Below, piece after piece: positions 16,718 through 25,424 of a DNA stretch of 64,000 nucleotides. A program made the position numbers and the translations under genes. Positions within the stretch are counted from its first letter, which is position 1. The number at the start of each line of letters is the position of its first letter. The stretch lies in contig NZ_AORL01000021.1 of assembly GCF_000383095.1 (NCBI RefSeq), positions 186,001-250,000 on the forward strand. Reading direction: 5' to 3'. The notes beneath the pieces are model-generated. The model saw only the letters and a list, made by a program, of their open reading frames with translations, was not told the origin of the DNA and searched no databases. Source of the DNA: Sphingomonas sp. PR090111-T3T-6A (GTDB taxonomy: Bacteria; Pseudomonadota; Alphaproteobacteria; Sphingomonadales; Sphingomonadaceae).

Positions 16718-17365
16718 ATGGCGGCGGACGGCATCGAATTTGCGAGCCTGCTCTGTTCCCGCTTGTGTCACGACCTGCTCTCGCCGGTCGGCGCGCTGAA
16801 CAACGGCATCGAACTGCTCGCCGACGAGCATGACCCCGAGATGCGGGCGCGCTGCCTCGATCTGCTGGCGGAGAGCGCGCGGGCGTCCGCCAACAAGCTC
16901 AAATTCTTCCGTCTTGCCTTCGGCGCTGCGGGCGGTTTCGGCGACTCGGTCGACACGCGCGAGGTGCGCGCCGCGATCGAGGGCCTGTTCGGCGGCGACC
17001 GTCGTATCCAGGTGGGTTGGATGGTCGGCGACGCGACGCTGGGCAAGGGCGCGATCAAGATCCTGCTCAACCTCGCGCTGATCGCGGGCGATGCGCTGGT
17101 GCGCGGCGGCCGACTCGATATCGGCGTGGAGAATGGCAGCGGCTCGACCGAGATCGTGATCCGCGCCGAAGGCCCGCGCATCGTGCTCGATCCGGAGCTT
17201 CGCACCGCGCTCACCGGCGGCACCTCGCAGGAGGCGCTGACCCCGCGTGCGTCGGCGGCGTGGCTGGTGTGGCATGTCGCGAACGAGCGTGGCGGCTCGA
17301 TCATGATCTCCGAGCCCGAGGATGGCGTGCTGATGTTGGGCGCGGCGCTTCCTGCGGGCGGCTAA
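16718..17365 (+). CDS. chpT: Histidine phosphotransferase, ChpT-like
   Basis: 215 residues. The first helix carries the phosphorylated His in SRLCHDLLSPVGALNNGIE, followed by a four-helix dimerisation bundle and a degenerate, ATP-less Bergerat-type C-terminal fold, as in Caulobacter ChpT. In alphaproteobacteria ChpT relays phosphate from CckA to CtrA and CpdR, controlling cell cycle and motility genes. Its position 57 bases upstream of cheA, in the same direction, suggests co-expression with chemotaxis. Start at 16718 after an AGGAAGG sequence some ten bases away. Confidence 0.82.
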   Translation: MAADGIEFASLLCSRLCHDLLSPVGALNNGIELLADEHDPEMRARCLDLLAESARASANKLKFFRLAFGAAGGFGDSVDTREVRAAIEGLFGGDRRIQVGWMVGDATLGKGAIKILLNLALIAGDALVRGGRLDIGVENGSGSTEIVIRAEGPRIVLDPELRTALTGGTSQEALTPRASAAWLVWHVANERGGSIMISEPEDGVLMLGAALPAGG

Positions 17366-17422
17366 CGGCTTTTTTACCAGAAGCGTTCGATAGCGGCACG
17401 GTACAGTCTTGGACCGGAGCCG

Positions 17423-19771
17423 ATGGACGAACTGCTGGCCGAATTCATCGCGGAAACACGCGAGACGCTGGAGCCGCTGGCCGGCGAGATCGTCGCGTGG
17501 GAAGCGGCGCCTGCCGATCGCGCGCGGCTCGATGCGATCTTCCGCTTCGTCCACACGGTGAAGGGGAGCTGCGGCTTTCTCGATCTTCCCCGGCTGGAGC
17601 GGCTGAGCCATGCGGCGGAGAACGCGCTGGCCGAGGTCCGCGACGGATCGCGGACGCCGGATCGCGCGCTGGTGAGCGCCGTGCTTGCGATCATCGACCG
17701 CATCGGCGAGTTGGTCGAGGCGCTGGCCGCCGGCGAAGCCTATCCCGAAGATGGCGACGAGGGCCTCATCCTCGCGCTCGACCATGTCGACATGGTCGAG
17801 GAGGCGGCGCCGTCCGCCCCCGCCGTGCTGCATCCGGCGCGGACCCCTCGTGCGCCTGCGCGCAGCATCCGCCTGCCGGTCGAACTGCTCGACCGGATGA
17901 TGGCGGGCGTTTCCGACATGGTGCTGGCCCGCAACGAACTCTCCCGCCGCCTGCGCGAGCAGGGCGGCGATGCGATGGTGGACGCCGCTTTCGAGCGCCT
18001 CTCCACCTGCGTCGCCGAGATGCGCGAGTCGATCACGCGCACCCGGATGCAGCGCATCGACGGCCTGTTCTCCGCGCTGCCGCGCATGGTGCGCGATCTG
18101 TCGGCCGAGCTTTCCAAGCAGGTCCATCTTGTGATCGACGGCGGCGACGTCGAGCTGGATCGCGAGATGATCGAGATGATCCGCGATCCGCTGACGCACA
18201 TCGTCCGCAACGCGATCGACCATGGCATCGAGGAGCCCGCCGCGCGCCAGTCCGCCGGCAAGCCCGCGTCCGGCACGCTGCGCGTCGACGCGCGCCAGTC
18301 GGGCAACCAGATCCTGATCGAGGTGGCCGACGACGGTCGGGGCATCGACGACGAGAAGCTGGTCGCGAAAGCCATCGCCGCCGGCATCATCACCCGCGAG
18401 CGCGCCGCCGCCATGACCCGCAACGAGCGGCTGGAGCTGGTGTTCGCCGCCGGGCTCTCCACCGCGCGCGAGGTGACGGCCATTTCCGGGCGCGGCGTCG
18501 GCATGGATGTCGTCCGGGCCAATGTCGAGCGGATCGGCGGCACGGTCGAGGTGGATACGCAGGTCGGCCGGGGCTGCCGCCTGACGCTGCGCGTGCCGAT
18601 GACCCTGACCATCATCCCGGCGCTGACCTTCTCGGTCGGCACCGAGCTGTTCGCTATTCCCCGCGCTGCGATCGACGAGATCGTGCGCTCGCGCGGCGGC
18701 TCGGTGGAGGTGGAGACGGTCGGCAGCGCGCCGGTCGCCCGCATCCGGGGCGAGCGCGTGCCGGTGGTCGATCTCGGCAAGCTGCTGGGGCTCGATCCTT
18801 CCGAGAGGTTCCGTGCCATCCTCGTCGTGGTCCGCGCGTCGAGCGGCGAGCGCTATGCGCTGGCGGTCGACAGCGTGCAGGATCATGAGGAACTGGTCGT
18901 GAAGCCCGCCGCGCCTGCGATCATGGCGACGGGCGTGTATGCGGGCACGACGCTGCCCGACAATGGCCGGCCGATGCTCCTCATCAATCCGGCGGGCGTA
19001 GCCCATGTGGCGGGTGTCCGCGCACCCGACGCGGCGCTGCCCGCGCGCTCCAACGACGATGCCGAGGATGTCGCCGAGACAGTGCCGACGCTGCTGTTCC
19101 GCGCGGTCGACGGCGCGGTGCGCGCGATCCGGCTCAGCCTGGTCGAGCGGATCGAGGATGTCGCGGCGGGTTCCGCGGCGCGGGCGGGCGGGCGGCTTCG
19201 CCTTTCGCACGACGGCCGCATCCTGCCGATGTTCGGCTGCGAGGAGGTGGTGCCCGACGAGCATGGCCGCATCCGCGTGCTGCTGCTGGGCGATGGCGAG
19301 AACGAGATCGCCTATGCGATCAACGAGGTGATCGACATCCACGACCTGTCACCCGAGATGGTGCCGGCGGCCGAGCCGGGGCCTGTCGCGGGCGTGATGC
19401 TGGTCGACGGCATCCAGGTCGAGCTGATCGATTGCTTCTGGCTGTTCGGGCAGGCGGGCGTGCTGACCGGGCCGGGTGAGCGACCGCTCTGCCTGCTCGA
19501 CAAGTCCGACCCCTGGATGCGCGACGTGCTGCGGCCGATCGTCGAGCAGGCGGGCTATCGCGTCGCCTATGACGGCGAGGCGGGGGAGGCGGAGCCGGCG
19601 GTGACGATCCTGTCGGCCGAACGTCCGCCCGATCACCCTCCGGCGCCGGGCGCCTGCGTGGTGCGCCTCCGCGCGACGGCGGACGAGGCCTTGTCATCGC
19701 CCGGTAGCATCTATCGCTATGACCGCCATGGCCTCATCGCCGCGCTCGCGGCGGCGCAGGGGCGGAGTTGA
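17423..19771 (+). CDS. cheA: Chemotaxis histidine kinase CheA with unusual C-terminal extension
   Basis: 782 residues. Domains in order: HPt with the phospho-His in FVHTVKGSCGF (His44), a short linker, dimerisation helices (about 160-230), ATPase with HIVRNAIDHGIEEP, DDGRGI and GRGVGMDVV (about 255-390), then a CheW-like domain beginning SVGTELFAIP. After about residue 540 a second CheW-like segment follows, then a stretch LCLLDKSDPWMRDVLRPIV resembling a receiver domain that has lost its acidic pocket. The P2 CheY-binding domain is short or missing. Standard CheA is about 650-700 residues. It heads cheA-W-Y-B-R and senses through CheW-linked receptors that lie elsewhere. Confidence 0.93.
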   Translation: MDELLAEFIAETRETLEPLAGEIVAWEAAPADRARLDAIFRFVHTVKGSCGFLDLPRLERLSHAAENALAEVRDGSRTPDRALVSAVLAIIDRIGELVEALAAGEAYPEDGDEGLILALDHVDMVEEAAPSAPAVLHPARTPRAPARSIRLPVELLDRMMAGVSDMVLARNELSRRLREQGGDAMVDAAFERLSTCVAEMRESITRTRMQRIDGLFSALPRMVRDLSAELSKQVHLVIDGGDVELDREMIEMIRDPLTHIVRNAIDHGIEEPAARQSAGKPASGTLRVDARQSGNQILIEVADDGRGIDDEKLVAKAIAAGIITRERAAAMTRNERLELVFAAGLSTAREVTAISGRGVGMDVVRANVERIGGTVEVDTQVGRGCRLTLRVPMTLTIIPALTFSVGTELFAIPRAAIDEIVRSRGGSVEVETVGSAPVARIRGERVPVVDLGKLLGLDPSERFRAILVVVRASSGERYALAVDSVQDHEELVVKPAAPAIMATGVYAGTTLPDNGRPMLLINPAGVAHVAGVRAPDAALPARSNDDAEDVAETVPTLLFRAVDGAVRAIRLSLVERIEDVAAGSAARAGGRLRLSHDGRILPMFGCEEVVPDEHGRIRVLLLGDGENEIAYAINEVIDIHDLSPEMVPAAEPGPVAGVMLVDGIQVELIDCFWLFGQAGVLTGPGERPLCLLDKSDPWMRDVLRPIVEQAGYRVAYDGEAGEAEPAVTILSAERPPDHPPAPGACVVRLRATADEALSSPGSIYRYDRHGLIAALAAAQGRS

Positions 19772-19775
19772 CGAC

Positions 19776-20210
19776 ATGGAAGCGCTGAAGCTCATCGCCC
19801 GCATCGCGGACCAGCAGGTGGCCATCTCGGCCGACACCGTGGAATCGGTGGTCGAGGTCGAGGCGATCACGCCGGTTCCGCTGGCCGCCCCGCACATCGC
19901 GGGCCTCGCGGCGCTGCGTAGCCGGGTGCTGACGATCATCGACAGCTATGCCGCGCTGGAGATCGGCCGCTCGCCGCGCGAGGGCGTGCTCCAGGCGATC
20001 GTGGTGACGATCGACAACCATCTCTACGGCCTGCTGGTCGACGAGGTGGTGGATGTCGCCGCCATCGTCACCGATCCCGAGCCGGTCCATGCCGGCCTGT
20101 CGCGCGGCTGGGCACATGCGGCGCTCGGCCTCGTCGAGCATCAGGACCATGCGTTGCTGCTGCTCGATCCGGCGCGGATCGTGGCGGGATCGTCGGCGCT
20201 GGCAGCCTGA
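19776..20210 (+). CDS. cheW: Chemotaxis coupling protein CheW
   Basis: 144 residues, one SH3-like CheW domain: an N-terminal strand, AAPHIAGLAALRSRVLTIID as the conserved receptor/kinase-binding region, and NHLYGLLVDEVVDV. It bridges CheA and methyl-accepting receptors. The ATG at 19776 starts four bases after the cheA stop; a longer reading upstream lies inside the cheA 3' end and is rejected. Confidence 0.9.
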   Translation: MEALKLIARIADQQVAISADTVESVVEVEAITPVPLAAPHIAGLAALRSRVLTIIDSYAALEIGRSPREGVLQAIVVTIDNHLYGLLVDEVVDVAAIVTDPEPVHAGLSRGWAHAALGLVEHQDHALLLLDPARIVAGSSALAA

Positions 20211-20282
20211 CGGCGTTAACGAGCCAATTACCTGACTGACTTAAATTGGTCGAAACACACGGTGTAGTCCGAGGAAGTAATG

Positions 20283-20648
20283 ATGAAGACCTGTCTCGTT
20301 GTGGACGACTCGAAAGTGATCCGGAAGGTCGCCCGGCATATCCTCGAGACCCTGGAGTTCACCGTCACCGAGGCTGGGGACGGGCAGGAGGCGCTCGATC
20401 GCTGCCGCACCGATTCGCCCGACGTGGTGCTGCTCGACTGGAACATGCCGGTGATGAGCGGGATCGAGTTCCTGCGCGCGCTCGGCCAGGAGACGTTCGA
20501 CCGGCGCCCCAAGGTGATCTTCTGCACGACCGAGAACGGCATTGCCCATATCCGCGCCGCGATCGATGCGGGCGCGGACGAATATGTGATGAAGCCGTTC
20601 GATCGCGAGACGCTCGAGAGCAAGTTCCAGCTCGTCGGCGTTGCCTGA
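20283..20648 (+). CDS. cheY: Response regulator CheY-like
   Basis: 121 residues, a single receiver domain. The acidic pocket VVDDSK, phospho-acceptor Asp in VVLLDWNMPVMSG, the conserved Thr in FCTTEN and Lys in VMKPFD are all present. No output domain, so it acts by protein contact, most likely on the flagellar motor. GAGGAAG at 20271-20277 is best placed for the second of two consecutive ATGs (20283 rather than 20280). A 72-base gap upstream of it is the widest in the chemotaxis operon. Confidence 0.92.
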   Translation: MKTCLVVDDSKVIRKVARHILETLEFTVTEAGDGQEALDRCRTDSPDVVLLDWNMPVMSGIEFLRALGQETFDRRPKVIFCTTENGIAHIRAAIDAGADEYVMKPFDRETLESKFQLVGVA

Positions 20649-20658
20649 TCTCCGTGGC

Positions 20659-21780
20659 ATGGCGGTGCGACAACCTTATGGACGAAAGGCTAGCGCGCGG
20701 CCGATCCGGCTGATGATCGTCGACGATTCCATCGTCGCCCGCTCCGTTTTCCAGACCATCCTCGCGCCCCATCCCGAATTTCAGATCGTCGCGACGGCGA
20801 GCACGGCCGATCAGGCGCTGTCGCAGCTCGACGCCACCACCGTGGACGTCGTGCTGCTCGATCTCGCCATGCCGGGCATGGATGGTTTCACCGCATTGCC
20901 GGAGATCATCCGGCGGGGCGACGGCGCACGGGTGCTGATCGTCTCGGCGTCGGCGGGGACGGGGGCGGATGCCTGCGTCCGCGCGCTGACGCTGGGTGCC
21001 GCCGATACGCTGGAGAAGCCATCGGCGGGATCGTTCGGCGGCAATTTCCGCGAAGGGCTGATCGACAAGCTGCGCCGGATCGGCGGGGATACACATCTTG
21101 CAGAGCGCGACGATCATCCGGAGCCGGCACGCGCCGCTCCGCTGCCCGTGCCGATCGCGTTGCGGCCGCCGGTTGCGGGACGGATCGACTGTCTCGCCAT
21201 CGGCGCCTCGACGGGCGGGCTTCATGCGCTCTCCGAGCTGTTCGCGGCACTGCCGCCGGAATGCGATGCGCCGATCCTCATCACCCAGCATCTGCCGGCA
21301 TCCTTCATGCCCTATTTCGCCGCGCAGATGACGGAGATCGCGGGTCGTCCGGCTGCCGTCGCACGGGATGGCATCAACCTGCTTCCCGGGCAGATCCTCG
21401 TCGCACCGGGCGATGCGCATCTCACGCTCCGCTCGATCGGGGGCCTGCCGCGTGTGCTGCTCAATCATGACCCGGCGCCGTCGGGCTGTTTGCCTTCGGT
21501 CGATCCGATGCTGGATGCCGTGGCCGAGCATTTCCAGGAACGCGCCTTCGCCGTGATCCTGAGCGGCATGGGGCGGGACGGTTCGATCGGCGCCCGGCGG
21601 ATCGTCGAGAGCGGGGGCGAGATCGCCGCGCAGGACCAGGTCAGTTCGGTCATCTGGGGCATGCCCGGCAGCGTGGCGAGCGCCGGACTGGCCTCGACAG
21701 TCGCCTCGCCGACCGGCATCGCGACGCGCATCGTCGAGCGCATGGGGGGACGCAGCCTGCGTCGGCCTCCGTGGAAATAA
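20659..21780 (+). CDS. cheB: Chemotaxis protein-glutamate methylesterase/deamidase CheB
   Basis: 373 residues. An N-terminal receiver (MIVDDSIVARS, phospho-Asp in VLLDLAMPGMDG) is joined to the methylesterase domain with catalytic Ser in GASTGG, His in TQHLP and Asp in GMGRDG. Removes receptor methyl groups during adaptation. The preferred start is ATG 20659; there is no strong Shine-Dalgarno, and a TTG at 20641 inside the cheY stop region is possible. The 3' end overlaps the cheR start. Confidence 0.93.
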   Translation: MAVRQPYGRKASARPIRLMIVDDSIVARSVFQTILAPHPEFQIVATASTADQALSQLDATTVDVVLLDLAMPGMDGFTALPEIIRRGDGARVLIVSASAGTGADACVRALTLGAADTLEKPSAGSFGGNFREGLIDKLRRIGGDTHLAERDDHPEPARAAPLPVPIALRPPVAGRIDCLAIGASTGGLHALSELFAALPPECDAPILITQHLPASFMPYFAAQMTEIAGRPAAVARDGINLLPGQILVAPGDAHLTLRSIGGLPRVLLNHDPAPSGCLPSVDPMLDAVAEHFQERAFAVILSGMGRDGSIGARRIVESGGEIAAQDQVSSVIWGMPGSVASAGLASTVASPTGIATRIVERMGGRSLRRPPWK

Positions 21781-22625
21781 GCGACGGTTCGGTTCGCATT
21801 CTGGCCGCCTTGCTGGAGGCGCGCACGGGGCAGCAGCTCGCCCACGGACGACGCTGGCGGATCGAGGCGGCACTGCACCCGCTGATGGGGGAATTGCAGG
21901 CGGCCTCGATGGATGCGCTCGTCAGCCGGATCGTCTCGGGCGAGGACCCGCGCCTGTCCGATCGGGCGATCGATGCGCTCCTCAACCACGAAACCTTTTT
22001 CTTCCGTGACATCGCCTCCTTCCGCCTGCTCGACGAGCAGGGGCTGGAGCGTATCCGCGCGGCGCGCGCGGCGACCCGGCGGCTGCGCATCTGGTCGGCG
22101 GGCTGCTCGACGGGGCAGGAGGTCTATACGATCGCGATGCTGATCGCGGATCAGCCGGAGCGCTGGCAGGGCTGGTCGATCGACATCGTCGGCACCGATC
22201 TCTCGGCGAAGGCCATCGCCCGGGCGCGGCAGGGGCGCTATTCCCAGTTCGAGATCCAGCGCGGATTGCCCGTCGTCCAGATGCTCCGCCGTTTCGACCA
22301 GATCGAGCGCGAATGGCAGGTTTCCGACGCGCTGCGCGGGATGGTCTGCTTTCGAAACCATAACCTCCTGGCGCCTCCGCCGCCGGGCCTGTTTGACGTC
22401 GTCCTGTGCCGCAACGTGCTGCTCTATTTTTCGTCGGACGTGCGCGGGCTGGTGTTCGGCCGGATCGCCAGCGCGATGCCGGAGGACGGCGTCCTGATGC
22501 TGGGCGCGGGCGAGACGGTGATGGGCCATACCGACCATTTCGTCTCGGATTACGAATGCCGGGGCCTCTATCGGAAGCGCATCCACGCGCCGTCGCGGAC
22601 GTCGATGGAGTGTGCGGCGCGGTGA
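21771..22625 (+). CDS. cheR: Chemotaxis protein-glutamate methyltransferase CheR
   Basis: 284 residues with the N-terminal all-helical CheR domain (HETFFFRD marks its end) and the SAM domain with SAGCSTGQEVYTIAM, IVGTDLSAKA and FDVVLCRNVLLYF. It methylates receptor glutamates. Starts at a GTG at 21771 that overlaps the last ten bases of cheB, so translation is coupled. The final gene of the operon. Confidence 0.93.
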   Translation: MEISDGSVRILAALLEARTGQQLAHGRRWRIEAALHPLMGELQAASMDALVSRIVSGEDPRLSDRAIDALLNHETFFFRDIASFRLLDEQGLERIRAARAATRRLRIWSAGCSTGQEVYTIAMLIADQPERWQGWSIDIVGTDLSAKAIARARQGRYSQFEIQRGLPVVQMLRRFDQIEREWQVSDALRGMVCFRNHNLLAPPPPGLFDVVLCRNVLLYFSSDVRGLVFGRIASAMPEDGVLMLGAGETVMGHTDHFVSDYECRGLYRKRIHAPSRTSMECAAR

Positions 22626-22665
22626 AGCCTTGACGGCGGACAGAGGGCGCGCGAGGTCTCCCGCC

Positions 22666-23376
22666 ATGGCCGGTATCATCGATTGCCCTTCGCCCAATTA
22701 TGACGAGCGGACGCTGCCCATCTCGATGGTGGTGCTGCATTATACGGGAATGCGGGACGCGGCCTCGGCCTTCCGCCGGCTGACCGACCCCGAAGCCAAG
22801 GTTTCCGCCCATTACATGATCTCCGAGGACGGACAGGTCGTCCGCCTCGTCGAGGAGAGCAAGCGCGCCTGGCACGCGGGCAAGAGCTATTGGCGCGGCA
22901 TCTCCAACGTCAACTCGGCGAGCATCGGCATCGAGCTGGTCAATCCGGGGCACGAGTTCGGCTATCGGCCCTTCCCGGAGGAGCAGATGGCGGCGCTCGT
23001 CACACTGATGATGGGCATCGTGCCGCGGTATCGGATCACGCGGGGCAATATCGTCGGCCATTCCGACATCGCGCCAGCCCGCAAGGAGGATCCGGGCGAG
23101 TTGTTCGACTGGGAGCGGCTGGCGAAGCTCCGCCTGGCCCTGCCGAGGCCGCGTGCCTTCCTCACCGATCCGCACTGGAGCGACAGCGGCTTCCTGCTGG
23201 CGCTGGAGCGTTTCGGCTACGACATCGTCGAGCCGGAGGCGGCGGTGCGCGCCTTCCAGCGCCGCTTCCGCCCCGAGAATCTCGACGGCGTGATCGACGG
23301 CGAATGCCGCGCCATCCTGCTCTCGCTGCTGACCGGCGGGGACAAGGCGGCAGCCCTTCGCAACGAGCATCATTGA
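22666..23376 (+). CDS. N-acetylmuramoyl-L-alanine amidase (AmpD/AmiD type) with peptidoglycan-binding tail
   Basis: 236 residues. The amidase_2 domain shows zinc-ligand His in VVLHYTGM, AHYMISEDGQ, a second His with GHSDIAPARKEDPG, and the acid in ASIGIELVNPG. A C-terminal segment with AVRAFQRRFRP resembles a peptidoglycan-binding domain 1. There is no clear signal peptide, favouring a cytosolic AmpD-like muropeptide recycling role, though an unusual export route cannot be excluded. The ATG at 22666 is preferred; upstream codons are basic and unlike the family. Confidence 0.87.
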   Translation: MAGIIDCPSPNYDERTLPISMVVLHYTGMRDAASAFRRLTDPEAKVSAHYMISEDGQVVRLVEESKRAWHAGKSYWRGISNVNSASIGIELVNPGHEFGYRPFPEEQMAALVTLMMGIVPRYRITRGNIVGHSDIAPARKEDPGELFDWERLAKLRLALPRPRAFLTDPHWSDSGFLLALERFGYDIVEPEAAVRAFQRRFRPENLDGVIDGECRAILLSLLTGGDKAAALRNEHH

Positions 23377-23415
23377 TTTCGCTTTCGTGACGGCGCGCGA
23401 CGGGCTATCGAGCGC

Positions 23416-23790
23416 GCCGCCAGAGGGTCGGGCGGCCGCGGCCTCGCGTTAGCGGGGGCGAGGAAAGTCCGGGCTCCACGGAAAGCACGGTGCCGGGTAA
23501 CGCCCGGCGGGGGTGACCCCAGGGAAAGTGCCACAGAAAGGATACCGCCACGCTTCGGCGCGGTAAGGGCGAAAGGGTGCGGTAAGAGCGCACCGCGGTC
23601 CCAGCAATGGGAACGGCACGGCAAACCCCACCGGGAGCAAGACCGAATAGGGATCGCACATGGGGCCGCTTCCGCCTCGCGATCCGGGTTGGTTGCTGGA
23701 GGCCGGGAGCGATCCCGGCCCTAGAGGAATGGTCGCCCATCCGATCTCGATCGGTGGACAGAACCCGGCTTACAGACCCTCTGGCGATTT
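23416..23790 (+). ncRNA. rnpB: RNase P RNA, bacterial class A
   Basis: The ends pair as a perfect 12-bp P1 helix (CGCCAGAGGGTC at 23418-23429 with GACCCTCTGGCG at 23775-23786). Universally conserved blocks are present: GAGGAAAGTCCGGGCTCC near the 5' end, an ACAGAAA block near 23532, and CAGAACCCGGCTTAC near the 3' end. The length, about 370 nt, fits an alphaproteobacterial ribozyme. Fills the 442-base gap between the amidase and DUF1275 genes. Confidence 0.95.
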
Positions 23791-23818
23791 CGTTTGCGAG
23801 GCCGTAGCAAGGGCCACG

Positions 23819-24466
23819 ATGCAGACCTTGCCGCTGGAACGACTAATCGCCGCCGTCTTCCTCGCTATCATTGCGGGTTGTGTCGACGCGGTCGGGTTCA
23901 CTGAGCTGGGCGGCTATTTCGTGTCCTTCATGAGCGGCAATTCCACGCGGCTCGGCCTTCATATCGCCACGCACGAGTGGCGGCCGGCGCTGTTCACCTT
24001 CGGCCTCATTGCGCTGTTCGTCGGCGGCGCGGCAGCGGGCGCGCTGATCGTCGATCATGCGGGCCGGGCGGGGGCGGCCGCGATCCTGCTGGTCGAGGCG
24101 CTGATACTGGCGGTAGCGGCCACGCTGCTGGACGGGCCGAAGCCGCTGATGGGCGCCGTGATGCTGCCGCCGGCGATGGGCCTCTCCAACGCCTTCCTGC
24201 TGGGCGAAGGCGGCGTCCGCGTCGGCCTTACCTATATGACCGGCACGCTGGTGCGGATCGGCACGGGACTCACGGCGCTCGGCACGCCGGGCAGGGGGCG
24301 GGCGGTTCTGCTCGATATCATGCTGTGGCTCGCGCTGGTCGGCGGCGTGGTGCTTGGCGGGATCGGGCGGGTCCGGTTCGGTGGGGCGGTGCTGCTCGCG
24401 CCGGTTGCGGCGCTCGTGCTGATAGGGCTGGTCGAAGGCTTCGCCCTGCGGCGGCCGCGCGCGTAA
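23819..24466 (+). CDS. YoaK family membrane protein (DUF1275)
   Basis: 215 residues with six hydrophobic helices. The N-terminal AGCVDAVGF and YFVSFMSGNSTRLG are the DUF1275 signature. Function of the family is unknown; some members are annotated as small-molecule permeases without proof. The start at 23819 leaves rnpB intact; an in-frame extension to 23660 would run through the ribozyme and is rejected. Confidence 0.82.
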   Translation: MQTLPLERLIAAVFLAIIAGCVDAVGFTELGGYFVSFMSGNSTRLGLHIATHEWRPALFTFGLIALFVGGAAAGALIVDHAGRAGAAAILLVEALILAVAATLLDGPKPLMGAVMLPPAMGLSNAFLLGEGGVRVGLTYMTGTLVRIGTGLTALGTPGRGRAVLLDIMLWLALVGGVVLGGIGRVRFGGAVLLAPVAALVLIGLVEGFALRRPRA

Positions 24467-24509
24467 AATTTCCGTCTTCGCGGTCGCGAAAACCGCGCTC
24501 TGCCCTTAC

Positions 24510-25052
24510 ATGGATGGCATGGCACGACGGCAGATCCGATCGAACGACTGGGGCTTTCCACGCTGGCGCGGCTATGGCAGCGAGCGCGGCGCCACGCAGG
24601 TGCGCATGTGCGACCGCGAGGGGTGCGACCAGCCGGGCGACCGCCCCGCGCCGAAGTCCCCCAACAGCCCGGAGCGCTGGTGGTTCTGCGAGAACCACGC
24701 GGCCGAGTACAACCGCAACTGGGATTATTTCCAGGGCCTCTCCGCCGAGGAGGCGGCCGAGCGCGAGCGCAACGAGCGGCGGACGGCGAACGGCTACACC
24801 CAGTCCGCGCATCATAGCTGGGGCGGGGCTGGAGACGGCCGCCGCAGCCGCGACGAGATGCGCGCGCTGGAAGTGCTCGAACTCGAAACCGACGCCGATA
24901 TCGAGGATATCAAGGCCGCGTGGCGCCGCCTCGCCAAGGCCAACCATCCGGACGTGAACCCCGGCGACGCGGCCGCCGCCGAACGCTTCCGCAAGGCGCA
25001 GGCGGCGTGGGACGTGCTGCGCGTCGCCGAAGAGCGCCGGCAGAAGGCATGA
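24510..25052 (+). CDS. J-domain protein with an N-terminal Cys/His motif
   Basis: 180 residues. The C-terminal 70 residues form a J domain: EVLELETDADIEDIKAAWRR, the invariant HPD in NHPDVNPGD, and FRKAQAAWDVL. Such proteins recruit and stimulate a DnaK-type chaperone. The N-terminal region has C-x4-C (MCDREGC) and later C-x2-H (FCENH), a plausible small zinc site not found in classical DnaJ. An internal ATG at 24519 is an alternative start. Coupled to the next gene by ATGA. Confidence 0.85.
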   Translation: MDGMARRQIRSNDWGFPRWRGYGSERGATQVRMCDREGCDQPGDRPAPKSPNSPERWWFCENHAAEYNRNWDYFQGLSAEEAAERERNERRTANGYTQSAHHSWGGAGDGRRSRDEMRALEVLELETDADIEDIKAAWRRLAKANHPDVNPGDAAAAERFRKAQAAWDVLRVAEERRQKA

Positions 25053-25423
25053 GCAAGCCTCCGCGCGACAGCGTGTGGAGCGCGTGGTCGTCCGCGATCC
25101 TCGTGTGCGGCAAATGCTCGAAGAAGCTCGACGGTGGTTTCGGCAAGAAGGGCAGGACGTCGCTTGCCAAGCTGCTCCGCAAGGCGGCTGGCAAGGGCAA
25201 GATACGCAAGGCTCCCTATGGCGTGGTCGAGACGCGCTGCCTCGGCATCTGTCCCGGCCGGGCCGTGGTGGTGCTCGATGGTGCGAAGCCTGACGAGTGG
25301 CTGCTGATCCGCGAAGGAACGCCGATCGAGGAAGTCGGCGAGCGGCTGGGGCTGGCGATCCCCGAGAAAGGCGACAAGCCGGAGCGAGGCTGGAGATTTC
25401 CCCGTTTATCGATCCGGGGCTGA
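25049..25423 (+). CDS. Thioredoxin-like 2Fe-2S ferredoxin-type protein
   Basis: 124 residues. Two Cys pairs, CGKCSKKL near residue 20 and CLGICPGRAVVV near 65, fit the thioredoxin-like 2Fe-2S ferredoxin pattern (C-x2-C here rather than C-x11-C, so cluster binding needs proof). A basic stretch between the pairs is typical of this (2Fe-2S) ferredoxin domain group. Overlaps the J-domain gene by four bases; co-translation suggests a link between chaperone and Fe-S biology. Confidence 0.7.
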   Translation: MSKPPRDSVWSAWSSAILVCGKCSKKLDGGFGKKGRTSLAKLLRKAAGKGKIRKAPYGVVETRCLGICPGRAVVVLDGAKPDEWLLIREGTPIEEVGERLGLAIPEKGDKPERGWRFPRLSIRG

Positions 25424-25424
25424 T

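Noticed and set aside
16670-19342. 890-codon open frame on the minus strand
   Set aside because: Antisense shadow of chpT and cheA; His/Arg/Asp-rich with no domain.
23405-23740. Short open frames on the minus strand and a plus-strand extension of DUF1275 into this region
   Set aside because: The region is the RNase P RNA, shown by its P1 helix and conserved blocks.
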